Below the pieces are notes generated by a model, which was not told the DNA's origin, ran no database searches, and saw nothing but the letters and a program-made list of their open reading frames with translations. The position numbers were made by a program, and so were the translations under genes. Positions 32,069 through 42,883 of a DNA stretch of 64,000 nt are shown piece after piece; the stretch's first letter is position 1; every line of letters starts with the position of its first letter. Source of the DNA: Chaetomium olivaceum. Lineage: Eukaryota > Ascomycota > Sordariomycetes > Sordariales > Chaetomiaceae. The stretch spans positions 62,001-126,000 of the forward strand of contig JAYWVB010000026.1 in assembly GCA_039881045.1 (NCBI GenBank). Reading direction: 5' to 3'.

Positions 32069-35000
32069 ATGCCGACCGCGCAGCATCCGCAAGCGAAGTT
32101 CGATCCCATCCCGCCGGATTTCGACTTGCACTCGGTTGTGGAGAGGACCCCAAACTTTCACTGGATACTGCGCATCTCGGCTGCTCAGATCCGGAACATA
32201 GGACCTCAGGAATTCGAGCGATTGGTGTTCCTTCATGTGATCCACGGTGGGAAACCGCTGGTTATCGAGAAATGGAACGACCGTTTGCCCAAGTCGCTCT
32301 TCAGCGCAGAATGGCTAGAGGCCACATACGACAAGAAACGTGAGCGGCCATCCATTTTGCGCACTTCGGCGTGTTGTGTTTGTTGGCTAACAGCCAAGCA
32401 GCCGAGAATGTTCGAGACGTTGTCGGGCAGACCGATATCCCCATGTCGATGGGCCACTACCCTCCGTTCGATGAAGACACTCACAAACCAATGGACACCC
32501 AACAATTTCCGTGACGAGCGACGTCAACGACTCTATCTCAAGGACATCGACTGCCCACCGGAGTGGCAAGAATACCTGCAGAAAGTCATCCCTCCGAACC
32601 TCTACTATATGAACTCGAATGTCGACGAACGGGTCGGGAAAGGGCGCGGCGATGATATGGGCATCTTCCAGGAGGACGGTCCGTCGCACCTGCGGGCGAT
32701 TTGATGAGCAGCTTGCCTGAAGAGATGCGCGCCCAGAACCTCATGTGCTACATCGGCCATGAGGGCACTTACACCCCTGCCCATCGGGAAATGTGCGCTA
32801 GCTTAGGCCAAAACATCATGGTGGACGCCTCTGGTGATGAGAACGGAGAGAGGCCGGGAAGCTCGATATGGTTCATGACCGAGACGAAGGACCGCGAAGT
32901 GGTAAGGGAATATTTCCTGTCCATGCTGGGCCATGATATCGAAATCGAGAAGCATTTTGCCCAGGTCAACGCTTGGAAGAAGGCTACCTTTCCTGTCTAT
33001 GTCGTGGAACAAAGGGTTGGGGATTTTATCCTCGTCCCCCCTAGCTCCCCACCAGGTCTGGAACCGCGGCACCAGGACCATCAAGGTCGCATGGAACCGG
33101 ACGACAGCCGAAACTCTACAGTTGGCGCTACATGAAGCACTGCCAAAGGCGAGGCTTGTTTGCCGAGACGAGCAGTACAAAAACAAAGCCATCATCTTCT
33201 ACACCTTAGAGAAGTACTACAAAGAAATGGTGGACACGGAGAAGACAGTCGACATCGGCTTACTCGGATTTGGTCAAGATCTTATCAAGAACTCGACCAG
33301 GATGAAGCAGATGGCAGCCGATTTTAAGTCACTTTTCGGTCTGTTCACCGAGGTTCTCCTCGGCGAAATGTTCGCAACAAGGGAAAAGGAGATCGACTAC
33401 ATCGAATTCGACTCCAACATTACTTGCTCCTACTGCAGAGCAAACATCTTCAACCGCTTCCTGACCTGCAAGCACTGCGTACGGCAGCTAGTCAACGGAG
33501 ATGAAGACACATACGACATCTGTATGGAGTGCTACGTCATGGGCCGCTCGTGTTTCTGCGTATCCAACCTCAGCTGGTGCGAACAGTGGCACTGGTCCGA
33601 TCTGGTTGACCGGTATGAATCTTGGCGAGCGCTGGTCATTAAGAATGATGGCTTCGTCAGCTTCGACAGCTCACCACTACCGTTGGAGCTCGCAAGGAAG
33701 AAGTTGGGCAAGAAGTCGGTCGCCCAAATCTGCCAGGAGCAACTTCGGGTGCGGCCCTGGAAGGACATCACCCAGGCGAAGGAGCCATCCGAGCCAGAGT
33801 CGGATATCGAGGTGAATGATGAGGGCCGGCCTAAAAAGAAGAAGAGGAAAGCGAAAAAGGGCGACGTGCACCGTTGTCACGTTTGCCAGCACAAGGATTA
33901 CAACTACAAGTTGGCCTTCTGCACGAACGCGGACTGTCATGAAGCCTACTGTCTTGGTGTGCTTTACAGGGCCTTTGACATGATGCCACAAGAGTTGATG
34001 CAGAACGAACGATGGCAATGTCCCAAATGCCTCAAGATTTGCAACTGCGCCGCCTGCCGCCGGGCTGGGAACGGCGTTCCCTACATTCCCAAAACGACCC
34101 TGCTCGGTCACGACACCCGCCGGATCGCGGACGACCGTAGCGTTGAGACCTTAGTTGACTTCCGCGTTCACAACTTGTCCTGGCTCAAGAGCGTTGGCGA
34201 CGAGAGCCGAAGCCTGTCAAGCAAGCGAATGCAGAGACTACAACAAGCGGCCGAAGCGGAGAAGGCGAAACAAGCGGAGAAGGCGAAACAAGCGGAGAAG
34301 GCGAAACAAGCGGAGAAGGCGAAACAAGCGGAGAAGGCGAAACAAGCGGAGATGCCCAACCAAATACCCACCCTGCCGGATGGTGCCCTGGCGGAAAGTA
34401 TGGATGCTGCTATGCTGCATGCTGCCAACGGTCACCATGATCAGAATGGGACCCTTGGTCCTGGAGTTGCGCCCATGGGAGAATACGCCGTGCCTACGGG
34501 TGCGGTTGCCGGACAACAACAAAATGGCTACCACGCAGGCCCCGCTGACGTGGCTGATATCTACGGATGTGACCCAAGACCAGTCATCGTACCCAGATCC
34601 CTCAGGGCTCGGTCGTGAGAGGATGCTCGGCATGGGCTACTACGAACAAGATGACAGCCCTGACAAGATTCTCTTTGACCCGTACCAGACGCCGACGACA
34701 GAAGCTCTGGTGGCGGATGACGAGCCTGAGATGTCCGAATACCACAAGAAACAACCCCGAATCACGAAGCGACGAGCTCGGCAGGAAGAGGACGACGATC
34801 CGGACTTCGAAGGGCCACGCTCTCACCACAAAAAGAAGCCCAGGCTCGATCCTGAGCCCCAGCGTGACGCCCAGGAAGTTGCACTAAGCAACATGGACCC
34901 CGCTTTGTTTGGCGGTGACGAGACGATGCTTGATGCCCCTGCAGAGGAAGCTCAGCCAGTCCATCCTGAAGCGCCGGCGGAGGCCTCGCAACAAACACCC

Positions 35001-36498
35001 GAGCCAGCGGATGGGGTTGAAGAAACAAATGAACGTGAGCGGCAGGGGGCCTCCCCGAACGTACCAGCTCTTCGGCACGCGCGGCCCAAGCTATCTTACA
35101 TCGTCGATGAGAATGGAGAGGAGGAGTTCAACGACATACTAATTCCTCGATCACAAAGGTCGCCGGAGGGTATCGCGACTTACAACCCAGAACACGCAGG
35201 GAAGGACCCGCTCGACCTAGCATCGGCGGCGATCTTCTCTATGACCGGTAGTACCGCGCCAGCCGCCCAAACCCCCAGTGCGGCAGGACCAGCGCCTAGG
35301 AAACGGGGCCGGCCACACGGAGGCAGCGCCTCGGGATGGAACGGCAGGGCTTGTAGGGCCGAGGAGACGCGGTCGTCCACCACGCAACGCCCAGCCTGAG
35401 GCCCGCTCGAAAAAGCCAGAGCTAACCGTGGAACTGCCCTCACAACCACTACTGTCTATGGCCGAAAGGATGCGCCTCAAGGGCAAGAAGTTCAAAATTG
35501 GACAACGAAAGGAGTCGGGAGGTGCAAAGACCGCTCCCCGCGCAAGAGAAAGCGAGAGGAAGGGCAGCCCTGCGGAAGCCGAGGGTCGATCCGCCGAATC
35601 TTCTCTTCCCCGAGAAGAAGCAACCCCGAAACCAACCAAGAGAGGTCGAGGCAGGCCCAGGAAACAAGTCACTCGCGACCCAACAGAGAGCGCAGACGAC
35701 GACTTTGACCCCGCCGCCGAGGAGGAAGCGGTGTCAGACGTAGAGCGCAGCCCATCTCCGCCTGTGTATAACGAGCCCGAACATGACGAGCCCATGCATG
35801 ATGAGCCCATGCATGACGAGCCAGAGCCAGTCCTGGAGGCAGAGCCTGAGCCGTCCGCCCCGAGCATCTCTGCAACCCCGCCCCCGGCGCCATCCATGAC
35901 CGCACAGCAAACTCTAACCTCACCGCCGCCTGAACAAGGACCCAGTCCCGAACTCGAACAGGAACTCGAACCCGAACCCTCCCCCGCTATCGAACCCTCT
36001 CCATCACCAGCACCGTCACCACCCGCCGAACCGTCACCAACACCAACGTCCGAACCCACACCAACGCCGCCGCCGCCGCCGCCTATCGAACCGTCCCCGA
36101 ACCCCGAACCGTCGCCGCCGCCGTCACCGCCGCGACTCCCGTCCGGCCCAACCATAGTGAGGCTGCTGGAGTCGGACGAGGAGGACGAGTATTACGGAGG
36201 GCATGACGGTGGAAGCGGGGGGTACTTCTCTGAGGATGAGAGTGCGTCACGGTCGGGGTCGGAGGAGGGGGAGGGGCGTGGTGAGGAGGTTGGTGGTGAG
36301 GGTAGTGATGGGGTGAGCGGTGCGCTGGAGCCGAGCGATTCGGACTTGGATTCGGAGGATATACCCGCGAGGCCTACTCTAGCGAGTCGCGGACGGGGGG
36401 TGGCTGTTCGTGGAAGGGGAGCTGCTAGAGGGATTGCGATGGGAAGGGGTAGGGGGCGAGGAAGAGGACGGGGGAGTGGACGTGGGGTGGCGGTGTAA
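32069..36498 (+). CDS. large JmjC-domain protein with zinc-finger modules and AT-hooks (several apparent frameshifts)
   Basis: Exon 1 is 32069..32339, the intron is 62 nt, and exon 2 starts at 32402. The JmjC core has CYIGHEGTYTPAHREMC, with Fe-binding His-x-Glu, and the distal His in APHQVWN. Next come Cys-rich modules: CSYC, CKHC, CMEC, then CHVCQHK, CTNADCHEAYC and CPKCLKICNCAACRR. The second set matches zf-4CXXC_R1, found with JmjC in KDM3-like proteins. The C-terminal half is disordered: five AEKAKQ repeats, AT-hook motifs (KRGRPHGG, RRRGRPP, RGRGRPRK), a Pro/Glu-rich tract and a Gly-Arg tail. It is probably a chromatin histone demethylase or a regulator derived from one. Frames change near 32507, 32658, 33038, 34555 and 35320. 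Allowing one base at each gives a whole number of codons (about 1454 aa). Most are probably sequence errors. Confidence 0.75.
34256..34345 (+). repeat. 18-nt tandem repeat x5 inside the JmjC gene
   Basis: Five identical copies of an 18-mer encoding Ala-Glu-Lys-Ala-Lys-Gln. Perfect identity at the DNA level implies recent expansion or ongoing length change. Confidence 0.95.
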
Positions 36499-37040
36499 TT
36501 TGGAGGAGTAAAGTTTGGTCAGTATTGCGGTCTGTTCCAGGTTATCTGGTTGGCTTGTTTTGGCATGGAGGGTGTATCAGCATATAGCGGCGGGCGTCCT
36601 GGGCATCACAACACGGGTTGAGTATAATTTTGGCTTTCATGACATGTTGCTTGGTTCGCTTCAGATGGCAATAGCATAGCACACTAGCTTGGGGGGTATA
36701 TCCCGTGAAAACAATTGAATCAACCATCACATGCAATCTCTGTCAATCTATGACCTCTCTTTTGACGCAAGGCGCTGAGCAAAACGAAACTCCTTAGATG
36801 CCTTGAATATGTACAATCCCTTCCCGAGTGACCCTTTCCTTCCTCAAACCTCCCTTCCGCCTCCCCATATCACTCATACAATCAGTCCTATTCTGCTTAA
36901 ACCACCAAGTCAGCTAACCACCACCAACCACACCGATCATCATCCCCCAACCAAACATTCCCACTCAGGAACCCGCCGGGATGAGCTAGTCCGAAGAGGG
37001 CGAACCACCAACGGGACGAAAAAGGTAAAAATTAAGAAAT
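36499..37040. other. intergenic between convergent genes
   Basis: 3' flanks of the JmjC gene and the small mitochondrial gene. Nothing recognised. Confidence 0.5.
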
Positions 37041-37494
37041 TCACAAACCATCCCGCATACTCGTCCCCTTCTTGCTCGTCTCCTCGGCCCGCCCTTTCGT
37101 CTGCTCCTGCAGCCGCTTCATCGCCGCCTCGCCCGCCTCCTGCGGTCCCATCCGGTCCGCCTTGACGCTCTCCTCGCTCACCGACGCCAGCTCGGGCTTC
37201 CAGTGGCCCTCGCCCTTCTTCTGCTTGGCCAGCGAGTCCTGCTTGTGGTGCTCGTAGTTTAGCGCGTCGGGGTCCGCTGTTTTGAAGGGGGGGAAGGGTT
37301 AGTGGCTGTTATTCTGATGGGAGGTGGGAGGGGGAGGTGATCCTAGAGGGGCGAGTTTGCATACTGGAGGCGGATTCTTTGAGTGCGACCCGCGGGGTTT
37401 GGGTGAGGGTCCGGCGCACGGTGGTGTTGGGAAGGGAGAGGATGGATGGCCGAAGGGCCTTGGTGGCGGTGTTGAAGAGGGCGCGGGCGGACAT
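37041..37494 (-). CDS. small predicted mitochondrial protein (121 aa), unknown function
   Basis: The model is complement(join(37041..37276,37365..37494)), 121 aa. The 88-nt intron (GTATGC..AAACAG) has phase 1. The first ~40 residues are rich in Arg, Thr and Ser with alternating hydrophobics, as in a mitochondrial presequence. The mature part is very hydrophilic (DPDALNYEHHKQDSLAKQK, GHWKPELASVSEESVKADR) with an amphipathic Lys/Glu helix near the end. It recalls small stress-associated mitochondrial proteins of fungi, but I cannot name the family. Confidence 0.65.
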
Positions 37495-40400
37495 GTTGAT
37501 GGTGGTGGTGGGCGAGATGTGTGTTGTTTGTTGGTGATGGATGGGTTATGATGAGGTTTAGAACCGGGGTGTTGTCGGTGGTATTTGTTATTTGGCAGTG
37601 GTTTGAGAACCAATTGGGAAGATAAATGCCAATTGGTGGCTTCCTGGTTGATTGAAGCAGAGTAAACCCTTGAACTTATTCGAGATACAATTCCAGCTTT
37701 GCTGGTAGATGAGGCGATGAGGCAGCTTTTCTCAATGAGAGGGGTGAATGAGACGTCGGCAGTTGCGATGACGTCACTGAGTGGGAGCTTGCCTTTCACG
37801 CCCTCATTTGCGGACTTTCATCACCGAACTGCGGTCACCTCCGGGATTGGAGAAGTTGCGGTTCCACTGCGCGTCATAAATGAGCATTCGGCCTTGCTTG
37901 CCTCAATTTACCATGCCAGATCATTGCTAACATGTGGGGGAATTTGTTTGTTTACTGTGTTGTCTACTCCGTATGATGTTGCCATTTCTTCAGTGCGTAC
38001 AGAATACTGATCACCTCGGCCATATGCATGTTGAAATATGCACAACAATCCCATTCAGTAACTACAATGTATTGTTTTATTCGAACTGCATCCCCGCCGT
38101 CGAGGCCCCGATTCTTTACCAGAGCACGCGCACCAATATCATGGCCACCCCCCAGAGCGGGTTCACCTATAGTTAAATGCACCGAGATATTTGCATGCCC
38201 GGGCGCCGGAGTCGGGACGAAGAAAACCCTCCGCAAACACGACCACATCTCATCTCGGGGTCGGAGTCGGAGCCGGGTCCAATGTTTTATGTTTACGACA
38301 ATCAGCGATCACGGAGGGTCCGGCCCGGCCTGGCCGTCTCGGCCGGGGAGTCGCGACCGCCGTCCGGTGCCCGCCCGCCTGTTTCCGTCCAGCGACCCGA
38401 AACCGAGACCGGCCGGCCGTGATGTAATACGGAGAGTAATTGACTGGTAACTAAAAACAAGCCGAGTCTCGTGCCTCGAGAGGTCTGGTGAGATTTGTCA
38501 GGTGACAAGCCGCTGACTCGTCTGGAGATTCAGGGGGGGCAGATTGAGCTTGGCACGAGAAACACTGTCATGCCGTGATGTTGTGATGGGAATTTCACTT
38601 TCAGGGGTAAACTTGGTGAACTTGTCCCAACAGAACTTCTTCAATTGCGCAACTCCCTCGTAATGGAGAATGGAACTCCGAGGGCTTCCCGGTTTCCTTC
38701 GGACTGTCGGCAGCTCGCGACTCCACCACCAAGATCATTGACGAAAGGCAACCCAGCCAGACATCCACCGACCAGTTGCTTTCTTTTTCCGTCATTACCG
38801 TCAATACGGAAACGTCCGATCTCCGAGCGTTCCATGCGCCACAACCTGCAAACTGTGCCTAGCGAAAAGGGACCCAAAAGAGAGTTTCGGAGCTTTCGGC
38901 CCAGGCGTTGGAAGACGACCGGACCTGAAAGATCAGCTACCGGTTCGCCTTCCTGCACGCTATCGATCTCCGTCGGCAAGAGAATGCAAGGCAGACCCAC
39001 AGGGTCAGCACGCGCAATTCAAGGATTGCGAACCGCCTCGTCACTTCCTTCCTTCGTTCCCCGCTGCTGCGCCGCCTGACGGTGCATCGATTCGGCGCGG
39101 ATCGGTCATCTGGGGAAAAAGCAAGCTACAGGCATCCAAGTGGCGTTGGACGATGGAGGTCCAGCCGAGCTCTGCAGTGCTCTGCCTAGCACACCCACTC
39201 ACAGAGCTGCGCACAATTTAGGCTTGCAGGCTTGCAGGCTTGCACAGCACCCGCTCGCCGAGAAAAGAGCGGTGTGGCAGTGTCACTGGCACGCACACTT
39301 CGGCCACTCCGCGGTCTGTGCTGTCGATACACCAGATCTCTCGGTACACAGTGCTGCTTTGGCGCGGGGATGAGACGATTGACGAGGGGCTCAAACGAAG
39401 CCCGCCTGTTGATGACTCCATGCTCCCTATCCTTGACTCCCAGCGTTACCGCAACTCGGGTTTCTGAATAACAGCGTCAGTACGGGAGTATCTGTATCTC
39501 GCTGAGCTCCCATTGTCAAGCCCGGGACAGATTGATCACAGTGTTCATCGAGGATGCAAGGGAGCACAGCCCTGCCGTGCATGGGAACAATGCATTGATC
39601 ATGGTTGCAGTCCGTCCCTCGCGAACCCTCCCAATGCCGCAAGCAGGTTCGGCATCAGCGAATGGCAAGACTGCGGACCGCCAGGGACGCCAGATGAGTT
39701 TCTCTCATGGCTTTCCTCGTTTCGTCGGATGCTGCATTGAGCTGGAATTACGGAAAAGAGGCTGGCGGGCAACGTCCCCCGCCTTTCGAAACACCCGGCT
39801 AGCGCTGGGGGGCAAGGCGTGCCGAGTGTTTGGGTTTCAACCCCTCGATGCCCCTCGCCCATTCTTGCATCGACAAACCCACCCTTCCAGGGCCCGGAAC
39901 CAGGGCAGGGGAGAGCGCTCCGACCTCAATAATTGGCCCTAAGATCTCCCGCTTTGCCAATCCCGTCGCCGAACATCAACAGACTAAAATAGGTCGATTT
40001 GCCTTGCCCCGCTTCAGGCATGAAGGCATTCACGAGACCACGAACTGCCCACACCGAACCACCCTTCTTTTCGGCGAGGATGGGTAAGTTCTGTTCTGCG
40101 GTGTGAAAAAGCACCCTGACGGCATGGACCGCACATCGAGGATAAACGGGAGAATGCGACCCAGAGATAGCGAGAGATGAGCTGACCGCCGAACTGATTC
40201 TGCCCCCTTTTGTCACCCCACCACTATGCCGATGGTCTCGAGTGGGTGGGGGTCGCTGGTCTCGGAGACCTGTTCGCTTTTGCATAACCTAAATCTCGAC
40301 CACTTAGCGACTAGCTATGTGTCAACTCAATGCCGTTCTCGAACTGCCACGATTTTGCGCTCCTCCTCTTGTTCCCGAGTGTTCTCCATGACACCTAACT

Positions 40401-42233
40401 GACGGTGAGAAGCCCTCGATCAGAGCTCACTCATCAGTTCACCCTTCATCGTGCACCACCTGTCTGCGCACAAGGCGGTTGATGGAACAACCCAATGGCA
40501 CCTCACAGGCGCCATGGAAATGAGACGCTCACAACCCGCATGCCGAGCCGTGCAGGGGCCGTCCAGGCCGCAGAGAGCTTCATCCGGGAATGGTATGTCG
40601 AATACAACGAAGCTATTAACCAACAAGTGGATGATATCGGTCGTGGAATGATGATATCCTGTGTAAGGATAGACGAGGTCCAACAATCCGATTATGCCGG
40701 CGAACAGATGTGCGCAGTCTCGCTATGGCCGATGGTTTGTGTGCTCCAGCTCACGGTGCATTCCGAAGTACCAACTATGTAATTGTAACACATGGTAATG
40801 TGGTAATCCGTACTGTGTAAAACTGGTGGGGTGCTGCCCAGCCACATCTGGCCCTCTGACTGTCCGGTACATCTGTTTTCGACCGCTCGGGTATCCGTAT
40901 CGGGATAACGACCAGTTACAGCGAAATACAATCGACTTGTCTGCCGCGAGGTCCGGAGGTGGTCTCCTCATGTTTTACTCTCCACACCAGCCAGTCAAAG
41001 ACCTGCGGGCGGAAGCCCCCGCCACAAGGCTGGACCTGACCTGCGAACTTTGGCTGGCCACTCGGCTGTACTCATTTCTGCATCTCGAGCCGCCGCTGGG
41101 CCAATTGGCCATGGAGCGCCAGTTTCATCGTTCCGCGGCGCCTGAGTGCATCGCGCATCTAACTGAATCTGGATTTCTGAGCACCTGGTCGACACACACA
41201 GTACAGATTACAACTGCGGGTCCAGAGCTCATATACGAATGCCGAGAGGCGAAATTCGATGCACTGCCCTCGGCGCTCCATTTATGGACTCATCAGTCAA
41301 AGAAAAGTAAACAAAAAAAGAAGGAAAAAAATGGTCACCGCAAAGAGCAGAACTCCGGATGACGGGCTCAACATCCAAAAACTGGAGCACGATGTTGTCC
41401 TCATGGCCAACTTGGACGCTCGCGCTTGGGTGAGCGAATGTATTGAGAGTTGCAGCACTCGTCTTATCGGAGCCACGTCGGGCGCCGATTGTGGATGAGG
41501 GCAGGGTGGAGCGAGATGATGGCCTGTGGACGTTGCAGGAACAGCGCCTCAACAGCGACTTCCAGCTCCAACCAGAAACAAGCAACCCAGCACCGTCCTC
41601 GCCGTTTCCGGCACTGGTTGTTGTGAATTGCCAGGGCCAAAATTACACGACAGCAGCTCCAGCGTCTTAGACTGTTTCCAGCTTAGCGCAGGATCGTCCG
41701 TCCAATCGATGGAAGCACGGGCTCCACAGTTTGATGCGGTCTTGCCACCCAGCCCGCAGCCAGAGTGGCCATGGCATTGGCAGGTGAGTGCGTTCGCCCG
41801 GGGTCCTGCCACCCTTGTGCATTAGCGCAACACAAGTCGTGCCCCCCCACCACCCTCGTTTGTCCAACTCTTCGCCCGCTCCGACTTGTCCCTCTTTCCC
41901 TCGCCTCTTCCTTACTTTACCTTCACCTTCCCCTTCCCCACGTCCCACCAAAATACCACCCGCAAAATTGCTTTTCCAAAAACCCTCCCAACGGCGCCAA
42001 CACGACCTTCGATCCATCTAACACAAAAAAACTCTCATAATTCATTCTCAACACGGTCAGCGCCATTCGCAACCTTCGTCCTCAACGCACGGATCCCTTT
42101 GTTATTGTTCCGACTGTCCGATCAGGCTTGAAAACCGCGCCACACCCTTTTGCTGCACTTCGCTCCAACCACTACCGAGACCATCCACCAACACGACTTC
42201 TTCGTGCATCGCCCTGCTGGTTCACCAATCATA
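37495..42233. other. 4.7-kb gene-poor region
   Basis: No gene with domains, introns or consistent frame was found. Overlapping ORFs of 80-180 codons on both strands look like chance in GC-rich DNA. A short 8-nt direct repeat (GGCTTGCA x3) lies near 39222-39245. The last ~400 bases (41850-42230) are pyrimidine-rich and probably the leader of the gene that follows. Confidence 0.4.
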
Positions 42234-42883
42234 ATGTCTACGTACTACCACTTCGGCGCCCACCAGCAGCACCCAACACCGGCGACCGCCGGCGCTGTCT
42301 CTCACAGCCACCATGGCGGGCGGAATCGCAGGGCACCCAGGCTATCCGTCGCACAGAACCCGCAAAAACAGTTCCGGGGGTCAGGAGTATGAAGGAGCTC
42401 ACCGAGGCAGCAAACCTCTCAAGCTTCCGCGTGAGATTCGAGGCCGGGCGCTCGTTCGACCTGGAAGATGACATGGAGTTCTGCCCGGGGCTGTTGACCG
42501 AGAGCGATGTGAGTCTCCAACATGGACCAGGACCGCTATGATTGGCTGCCACATGGACTGACACTGGCATCTCAAAGCTCGTTTCGATTCACAGCTCATC
42601 CTCTGAACGCTCCTCGCTGGCGAGCAACTCCCCGCAAGGGTCCCCGACGCAGCAACCCACCCAGGTTGCAGCATCGAGTTTCACCTTGCACTCGTCCTCG
42701 CCGGCGTTCATCCCCCCCTCGTATCAAAACCAGCACCCGGCCATGAAGCTCCACCAGCCTTCGGCCACTCGCGCCCGCAACGCCATCCCCATCATCAACC
42801 CTGCTACTGGCATCTCCATGTCGAGCCCGCCCCAGTCAGTGTCGCCCGCTAGGATGCAGCAGCCCGTCAACAGGCGGTGGTGA
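42234..42883 (+). CDS. conserved short protein with PAM2-like motif (apparent frameshift)
   Basis: The model is join(42234..42508,42578..42883), about 193 aa. The 69-nt intron is phase 0. Exon 1 encodes a His/Ala-rich start, a basic patch (GGRNRRAPRLSV), then SMKELTEAANLSSFRVRFEAGRSFDLEDDMEFCP. Exon 2 is Ser/Pro/Gln-rich and includes FTLHSSSPAFIPPSY. This fits the PAM2 pattern (Leu, then Phe at +7 and Pro at +9) that binds the MLLE domain of poly(A)-binding protein. The frame breaks at the five-G run 42376-42380. One base more gives exactly 194 codons. A PABP-linked role in mRNA control is inference. Long empty flanks suggest extensive regulation. Confidence 0.65.

Noticed and set aside
32507..35330. 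JmjC gene as a true pseudogene or two separate genes
   Set aside because: Conserved blocks continue across every break, and one base per break restores a whole number of codons. Neighbouring essential genes show the same type of slip.
37495..42233. Transposon remnant
   Set aside because: No reverse transcriptase, transposase, terminal repeat or AT-rich RIP signature was recognised by eye.
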